Assembly (NCBI GenBank): GCA_902583575.1
Contig: CACHWY010000004.1
Location: 32,395 to 96,394, forward strand
Reading direction: 5' to 3'
DNA length: 64,000 nucleotides
Origin: an uncultured SAR86 cluster bacterium
GTDB lineage: Bacteria; Pseudomonadota; Gammaproteobacteria; Magnimaribacterales; D2472
Shown here: positions 60,137-64,000 of the stretch, piece after piece
How the letters are laid out: each line of letters starts with the position of its first letter
How positions within the stretch are numbered: the first letter of the stretch is position 1
Notes under the pieces: generated by a model
What the model saw: only the letters and a program-made list of their open reading frames with translations
What the model was told of the DNA's origin: nothing
Database searches by the model: none
Translations under genes and position numbers: made by a program

Positions 60137-60607
60137 ATGATTAAAAAATATTTAATCTTATTATTTTTTTCCTTATCTTTTTCATTATTATCATTTAGTG
60201 AAAATATAGATATTTCTGGTGAAGAGTTAATGCTTTTAGTTCATAAAACACCTACTTGTGGTTGCTGTAAAATGTGGATGAAACATGTTGAAAAAAATGG
60301 TTTTACTGCCTACGGTCAAGATCATCAAAACCTAATAAAGATAAAAGAAAAATATAATATTGAGCCTCAATATAGATCATGCCATACAGCAGTATCTTCT
60401 GATGGATTTATCTTTGAAGGTCATATTCCAAGCAAATACATAAAACAATTTTTATCAGAAGATCATCCGGAGGCTATAGGATTATCAGTTCCTGGCATGC
60501 CTCTTGGGTCTCCCGGCATGGAAGTTGAAGATCGTTTTATGCCTTATGATGTACTTATTCTTTTTAAAGATGGTACAAGCAAGATTTATGCTGAAGTAAG
60601 ACAATAA
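60137..60607 (+). CDS. DUF411 metal-binding periplasmic protein
   Basis: Signal peptide (about 1-21) then the DUF411 domain: TPTCGCCKMWMKHVEKNGF gives the CxCC metal site. YRSCHTA supplies another Cys/His pair, and VPGMPLGSPGME is the conserved methionine-rich loop. 156 residues. Members of this family are tied to copper handling. It begins 25 bp after the tRNA-half repeat. A 107-bp spacer with an imperfect dyad precedes the CobW gene downstream. Confidence 0.88.
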   Translation: MIKKYLILLFFSLSFSLLSFSENIDISGEELMLLVHKTPTCGCCKMWMKHVEKNGFTAYGQDHQNLIKIKEKYNIEPQYRSCHTAVSSDGFIFEGHIPSKYIKQFLSEDHPEAIGLSVPGMPLGSPGMEVEDRFMPYDVLILFKDGTSKIYAEVRQ

Positions 60608-60714
60608 ATATTTTATTTTTCATTTAATTAAACCTAATTAAAACATTGTTGCCTTTATCTTAAGGTATTGACAACTATGTTATCTTTATATGACACACTT
60701 TTAGGAATACCAAA

Positions 60715-61929
60715 ATGAATATTAATATCTCAAACAGACTACCCGTAACAGTGCTATCTGGTTTTTTAGGAGCAGGCAAGACTACGGTGCTTAGCCATAT
60801 TTTAAATAATCGTCAAAATAGAAAAGTTGCAGTTATCGTTAATGATATGAGTGAAATCAATATTGATGCTTCTCTTGTTAAAAATGAAGTTTCTTTAAAT
60901 CGTAGTGAAGAAAAACTAGTTGAAATGAGTAATGGTTGCATCTGTTGCACGCTAAGAGAAGACTTATTAGTTGAGATTAATAAATTAGCTGAAGAAAAAA
61001 AGTTTGATTATCTTGTTATTGAATCAACTGGTATATCAGAACCATTACCTGTTGCTGAAACGTTTACATTTGAAGATGAAAATGGAATCTCACTATCTAA
61101 TGCTGCAAACTTAGACACAATGGTAACTGTTGTTGATGCTGTAAATTTTATGAAAGATTATGAGGAAGCAAAATATTTGCAAGAAACAGGTGAATCTTTG
61201 GGTGAAGATGACGATAGGAGTGTTGCTGATTTGCTTGTAGATCAAATTGAATTTGCAGATGTAATTCTAGTAAGTAAGACTGATTTAGTTAAAAAAGAGG
61301 ATATCAAAAAACTTAAAGCTATCATAAAAACTCTTAATACTCAGGCAGAAATTATTCCAATAACGGAAGGTCGAATTGAAATTGATAAAGTCCTTAATAC
61401 AGGACTGTTTAACTTTGATAAGGCTAAGGAGGCTCCTGGATGGCTTAAAGAAATGAGAGGTGACCATATACCAGAAACAGAAGAATATGGTATTAGCAGT
61501 TTTACTTATAAAGCTAGAAGGCCTTTTTATCCAGAAAAATTTTATAACTTTCTTCATAGTACTGAGCAATATGGCAAATTAATAAGGTCAAAAGGTTTCT
61601 TTTGGTTAGGTTCTCGACTTGAATATGCAGGACAATGGAGTCAGGCAGGAGGAATTGCAAGATATGGTTATGCAGGTTTATTTTGGAGATCTGTTCCAAG
61701 AAAAGATTGGCCAACTGATGAACAGGCCCTTGCTTCGATAAAAGAAAACTGGATCGAACCTTTTGGTGATATGAGACAAGAATTGGTATTTATTGGTCAA
61801 AGTCTTGATGAAAAAGCTATAACAAATGCATTAGATAATTGTCTTGTAACTGAAGACGATATGTTAAAAGGTGAAGAGTTCTGGACCAATCTTAATGATC
61901 CCTTTCCCCCCTGGCAAGAAATTCAATAA
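60715..61929 (+). CDS. CobW/G3E-family GTPase (metallochaperone type)
   Basis: G3E GTPase. Walker A is [14 protein letters not shown] (about 17-30). The metal-binding CxCC is in [12 protein letters not shown] (about 77-88), followed by ESTGISEP and SKTDLV as the G4 motif. The C-terminal CobW_C domain has [18 protein letters not shown]. 404 residues, similar to the YciC/ZigA-type zinc chaperones rather than cobalt CobW. Upstream, TTGACA at 60668-60673 could be a -35. Its stop codon overlaps the edge of the tRNA repeat. Confidence 0.88.
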   Translation: MNINISNRLPVTVLSGFLGAGKTTVLSHILNNRQNRKVAVIVNDMSEINIDASLVKNEVSLNRSEEKLVEMSNGCICCTLREDLLVEINKLAEEKKFDYLVIESTGISEPLPVAETFTFEDENGISLSNAANLDTMVTVVDAVNFMKDYEEAKYLQETGESLGEDDDRSVADLLVDQIEFADVILVSKTDLVKKEDIKKLKAIIKTLNTQAEIIPITEGRIEIDKVLNTGLFNFDKAKEAPGWLKEMRGDHIPETEEYGISSFTYKARRPFYPEKFYNFLHSTEQYGKLIRSKGFFWLGSRLEYAGQWSQAGGIARYGYAGLFWRSVPRKDWPTDEQALASIKENWIEPFGDMRQELVFIGQSLDEKAITNALDNCLVTEDDMLKGEEFWTNLNDPFPPWQEIQ

Positions 61930-61973
61930 TGGTGGGCCCGGGAGGACTCGAACCTCCGACCAATGGATTATGA
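61928..61973. repeat. tRNA-end copy of the 46-bp direct repeat
   Basis: Identical to 60066-60111. It contains the 3' half of the intact tRNA below. The first bases belong to the CobW stop codon region and the last to the anticodon loop, which is the usual crossover region for tRNA-integrating elements. Confidence 0.85.
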
Positions 61974-62006
61974 GTCCACTGCTCTAACCAACTGAGCTAC
62001 AGGCCC
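61930..62006 (-). tRNA. tRNA with CAT anticodon (Ile2 or elongator Met)
   Basis: The 77-nt minus-strand sequence folds into a full cloverleaf: acceptor GGGCCTG with CGGGCCC, D arm AGCTCAGTTGGTTAGAGC, anticodon loop CTCATAA and T arm GTTCGAGTCC. CCA is encoded. The variable region TTGGTC matches the E. coli isoleucine tRNA read after lysidine modification better than elongator Met, so Ile2 is preferred. It is not an initiator, since the first pair is G-C and the anticodon stem lacks three G-C pairs. Confidence 0.93.
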
Positions 62007-62033
62007 AATGTTCATATGAACAAAAGAGCGATA

Positions 62034-62039
62034 ATTATA
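62034..62039 (-). promoter_or_regulatory. -10 box for the CAU tRNA
   Basis: TATAAT on the minus strand, about 28 bp upstream of the tRNA 5' end; no convincing -35 is found. Between it and the tRNA lies a 14-bp perfect palindrome, TGTTCATATGAACA (62009-62022), that would fall in the leader RNA. Confidence 0.45.
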
Positions 62040-62105
62040 TAAGAATTAATTTTTTAAGGAAGTCTTTAAACTTTCCATCTAAACCTGATAGGCTATTATC
62101 TTATA

Positions 62106-62741
62106 ATGATTAATCTTAGTGATGCTACTCCATTTGCTGAAGGAGGCAATAGGAAATGCTATGTGCATCCAAATAATCCTAATAGATGCCTTAAAGTAGT
62201 TCATCCTGGGCTGCTTCAAGAAATTAAAAAGAATAAGCCTTGGTATAAAAGATTTAGATCAATAGATAGTTTTGATGATAACTTAAGAGAAGAACAAGCC
62301 TATAAACAAAAAGCTCTTATTAAAGATAACCCAAATCTATGGAAACATTTAGCTAAGTGGTATGGAATGACTAAAACAGATATTGGAATGGCCTCTGATA
62401 CTGAACTAATAAAAAATGACAATCAGATTGCTGAAACTCTTGAAAATTATTTATTCACTCATGGGGTTACTGAGGAAATAAAAAAATCTATAGAAGAATT
62501 TCAGATGTGGTTAAGAGAAAATTTAATCTTAACTAAAAATCTTATTCCGCATAATCTTGTCCTGAAAAAACAAGATGGAAAAATAATTATTAAAATTATA
62601 GATGGTCTTGGACCGCAAGCATTTATACCCCTCCATGACTATTCAACTTATTTTGCTAAAAGATACGTCGAAAAGAGAATTAAGTTAATGTGGAGTAGAA
62701 TTAATTGGGATCTATCTGGGAGAAAAGGTAATTGGAAATAA
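62106..62741 (+). CDS. YrbL/PhoP-regulated kinase-like protein
   Basis: Member of the YrbL family, a truncated protein-kinase-like fold. The opening LSDATPFAEGGNRKCYVHP-N with CLKVVHPG, then LEDNLREEQAYKQ-type and LVLKKQDGKIIIKIIDGLG near residue 170 match the family. 211 residues. In E. coli yrbL is PhoP- and stress-regulated; its biochemical role is unclear. It stands alone, 100 bp from the divergent tRNA and 3 bp from convergent rpoD. Confidence 0.82.
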   Translation: MINLSDATPFAEGGNRKCYVHPNNPNRCLKVVHPGLLQEIKKNKPWYKRFRSIDSFDDNLREEQAYKQKALIKDNPNLWKHLAKWYGMTKTDIGMASDTELIKNDNQIAETLENYLFTHGVTEEIKKSIEEFQMWLRENLILTKNLIPHNLVLKKQDGKIIIKIIDGLGPQAFIPLHDYSTYFAKRYVEKRIKLMWSRINWDLSGRKGNWK

Positions 62742-62744
62742 TCT

Positions 62745-64000
62745 TTATTCGTCCAAGAAACTTTTTAAGTGACTTGATCTGCTAGGATGTCTTAATTTTC
62801 TTAAAGCTTTTGCCTCAATCTGTCTTATTCTTTCTCTAGTAACATCAAACTGCTTTCCTACTTCTTCAAGCGTATGATCAGTATTCATACCTATACCAAA
62901 TCTCATTCTTAAAACCTTTGCTTCTCTTGCTGTAAGTGAAGCAAGAACATCATCGGTTGCAAAATGTAAGCTTTCTTCAGTTGCATTCTCTAAAGGAGAC
63001 TCAATTACAGTATCTTCAATGAAATCGCCTAAACTTGAATCCTCGTCATCACCAATAGGTGTTTCAGTTGAGATTGGTTCTTTTGCAATTTTAAGCACTT
63101 TTCTGACTTTGTCTTCAGGCATATCAAGTTCTTGACTTAACTCCTCTGGAGTAGGCTCTCTACCCATGTCTTGCATCATCTGACGCGAGACTCTATTTAA
63201 TTTATTTATGGTTTCAATCATATGGACTGGGATTCTAATTGTTCTTGCTTGGTCTGCAATAGATCTTGTAATAGCTTGTCTTATCCACCATGTTGCATAA
63301 GTAGAGAATTTATAACCCCTTCTATACTCAAATTTATCAACCGCCTTCATTAGGCCAATATTACCTTCTTGAATTAAATCTAAAAATTGCAATCCTCTAT
63401 TAGTATATTTTTTTGCAATAGAAATAACTAATCTAAGGTTAGCTTCAACCATATCTTTTTTTGCCCTTCGCATTTTAGTTTCACCCATAGACATATTTCT
63501 ATTAATTTCTTTAATTTCCTTAATAGATAAACCAACTTTTTCTTCAAGAGCCATAATATCTTTTTGAGCAATCACAACATCTTGTTTAACAGCTCCTAGC
63601 AAATCCTTTTTATATTTCTTTTCTTTCATCAAGCTATCAACCCATCTAACTTTAGTTAAATTATCTGAGTACAAAGCTAAAAAATCCTTTCTTGGCATGC
63701 GGGCTTTTTTAACTAACTCATTTTGAATAAATCTTTCTTTCTCTCTTAAGCTATTTAATCCATGCCTTGCAATAGCAGCAATATCCTCGAACATTCTTGG
63801 ACTAAATTTTAAGAACTGGAAAATTTCTCCGAGCTTTTTGTACTCTGCATTTGCTTCTTTTGAGTGTCTTCCTTTTTTCTCTATAACTTTAGAAGTTTTA
63901 TTAAATTGTCTTTTGAGGCTGGTCATCCGTCTTTGGACTTCTTTCATGTCAGGACCAGAAGAAGATTCTTCATCTGATGACTCAGCGGCCTCTGCTTCCT
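62745..64000 (-). CDS. rpoD: RNA polymerase sigma-70 factor RpoD (5' part outside window)
   Basis: Primary sigma factor. The open frame runs to the window edge, with an acidic stretch [15 protein letters not shown] just inside it, so the N-terminus with region 1.1 is missing. Region 2 is [15 protein letters not shown] preceded by [27 protein letters not shown]. Region 3 contains [13 protein letters not shown], and region 4 ends with [20 protein letters not shown]. About 417 residues are visible. The gene continues beyond base 64000. Confidence 0.95.
   Translation of the reverse strand, partial: EAEAAESSDEESSSGPDMKEVQRRMTSLKRQFNKTSKVIEKKGRHSKEANAEYKKLGEIFQFLKFSPRMFEDIAAIARHGLNSLREKERFIQNELVKKARMPRKDFLALYSDNLTKVRWVDSLMKEKKYKKDLLGAVKQDVVIAQKDIMALEEKVGLSIKEIKEINRNMSMGETKMRRAKKDMVEANLRLVISIAKKYTNRGLQFLDLIQEGNIGLMKAVDKFEYRRGYKFSTYATWWIRQAITRSIADQARTIRIPVHMIETINKLNRVSRQMMQDMGREPTPEELSQELDMPEDKVRKVLKIAKEPISTETPIGDDEDSSLGDFIEDTVIESPLENATEESLHFATDDVLASLTAREAKVLRMRFGIGMNTDHTLEEVGKQFDVTRERIRQIEAKALRKLRHPSRSSHLKSFLDE

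Larger units (their letters stand above)
60066..61973. mobile_element. Possible minimal tRNA-linked island (DUF411 and CobW cargo)
   Basis: The segment between the two 46-bp repeats holds exactly two genes, both on the plus strand, and no integrase, transposase or terminal inverted repeats. The intact tRNA at one end and its 3'-half copy at the other is the pattern left by tyrosine-recombinase integration. The element would be either a degraded island or one moved by an enzyme coded elsewhere. Simple segmental duplication is the alternative. Confidence 0.5.

Noticed and set aside
60667..60695. Zur-like operator before the CobW gene (TGTTAT-N6-ATGACA)
   Set aside because: Imperfect arms and spacing unlike the gammaproteobacterial Zur box; not enough to annotate.

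Overview
The window is 64 kb of AT-rich, gene-dense bacterial chromosome. Spacers are very short, and many neighbouring genes overlap by 4 bp (ATGA) or abut. Gene content and local orders are gammaproteobacterial: nrdR-ribD-ribB-ribH-nusB, thiL/pgpA/dxs/ispA/xseB, miaA/hflK/hflC/purA, algC-slmA, ponA/aroK-aroB/gltB/gltD-hemE, and rpoD. Low GC, small spacers, a single TonB receptor, a catalase-peroxidase and orphan cobST suggest a streamlined marine gammaproteobacterium of the SAR86 type. That placement is inference from style and content, not from a marker search.

Layout. 66-7635: isoprenoid precursor genes (xseB-ispA-dxs), facing a minus-strand block pgpA, GlpD-like oxidoreductase, thiL, thiolase, small protein; then nth. 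7669-12315: a plus-strand operon glyA-nrdR-ribD-ribBX-ribH-nusB for one-carbon and riboflavin metabolism. 12317-18036: minus-strand purA, hflC, hflK, miaA, glnB, waaA. 18083-22537: a lipid A/glycan cluster (late acyltransferase, two methyltransferases, QW-repeat toroid protein, GT4 glycosyltransferase). 22547-29580: ilvE, phosphomannomutase, slmA, PBP1a, aroK-aroB. 29577-36779: glutamate synthase, with gltB and gltD unusually divergent, then hemE. 36776-41276: tesB, an SDR, cobS-cobT. 41340-47725: diiron protein, BaxI membrane protein, secreted DUF305-propeller protein, type II pantothenate kinase, fatty acid hydroxylase. 47727-59533: katG, tRNA-Ala, a Fur-controlled TonB receptor, doxX, hflX, a GcvT-like protein, an MBL hydrolase, an S46 peptidase. 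59615-62006: a scarred tRNA-linked locus. 62106-64000: yrbL and the 3' part of rpoD.

The most notable observations are these. (1) gltD starts with about 84 extra residues resembling the arm-type DNA-binding domain of a tyrosine recombinase. No canonical start codon exists at the normal gltD start. gltB is inverted relative to its neighbours, and the shared promoter carries a 10-bp tandem repeat. Together this looks like a recombination scar that became part of a housekeeping gene. (2) The 3' half of a CAU tRNA is duplicated exactly (46 bp) 1.86 kb away on the tRNA's 3' side. The repeats bracket a DUF411 metal-binding protein and a CobW GTPase, which gives the geometry of a minimal tRNA-integrated island without an integrase. 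A GC-rich amine-oxidase pseudogene lies just outside it. (3) The TonB receptor has a textbook promoter with an overlapping Fur box, followed by a leader closed by a 12-bp helix with two possible inner folds. (4) miaA has no ATG, GTG or TTG upstream of its P-loop and apparently uses a rare ATC or ATA start. (5) A perfect 11-bp-arm palindrome overlaps a TATAAT box before the diiron-protein gene.
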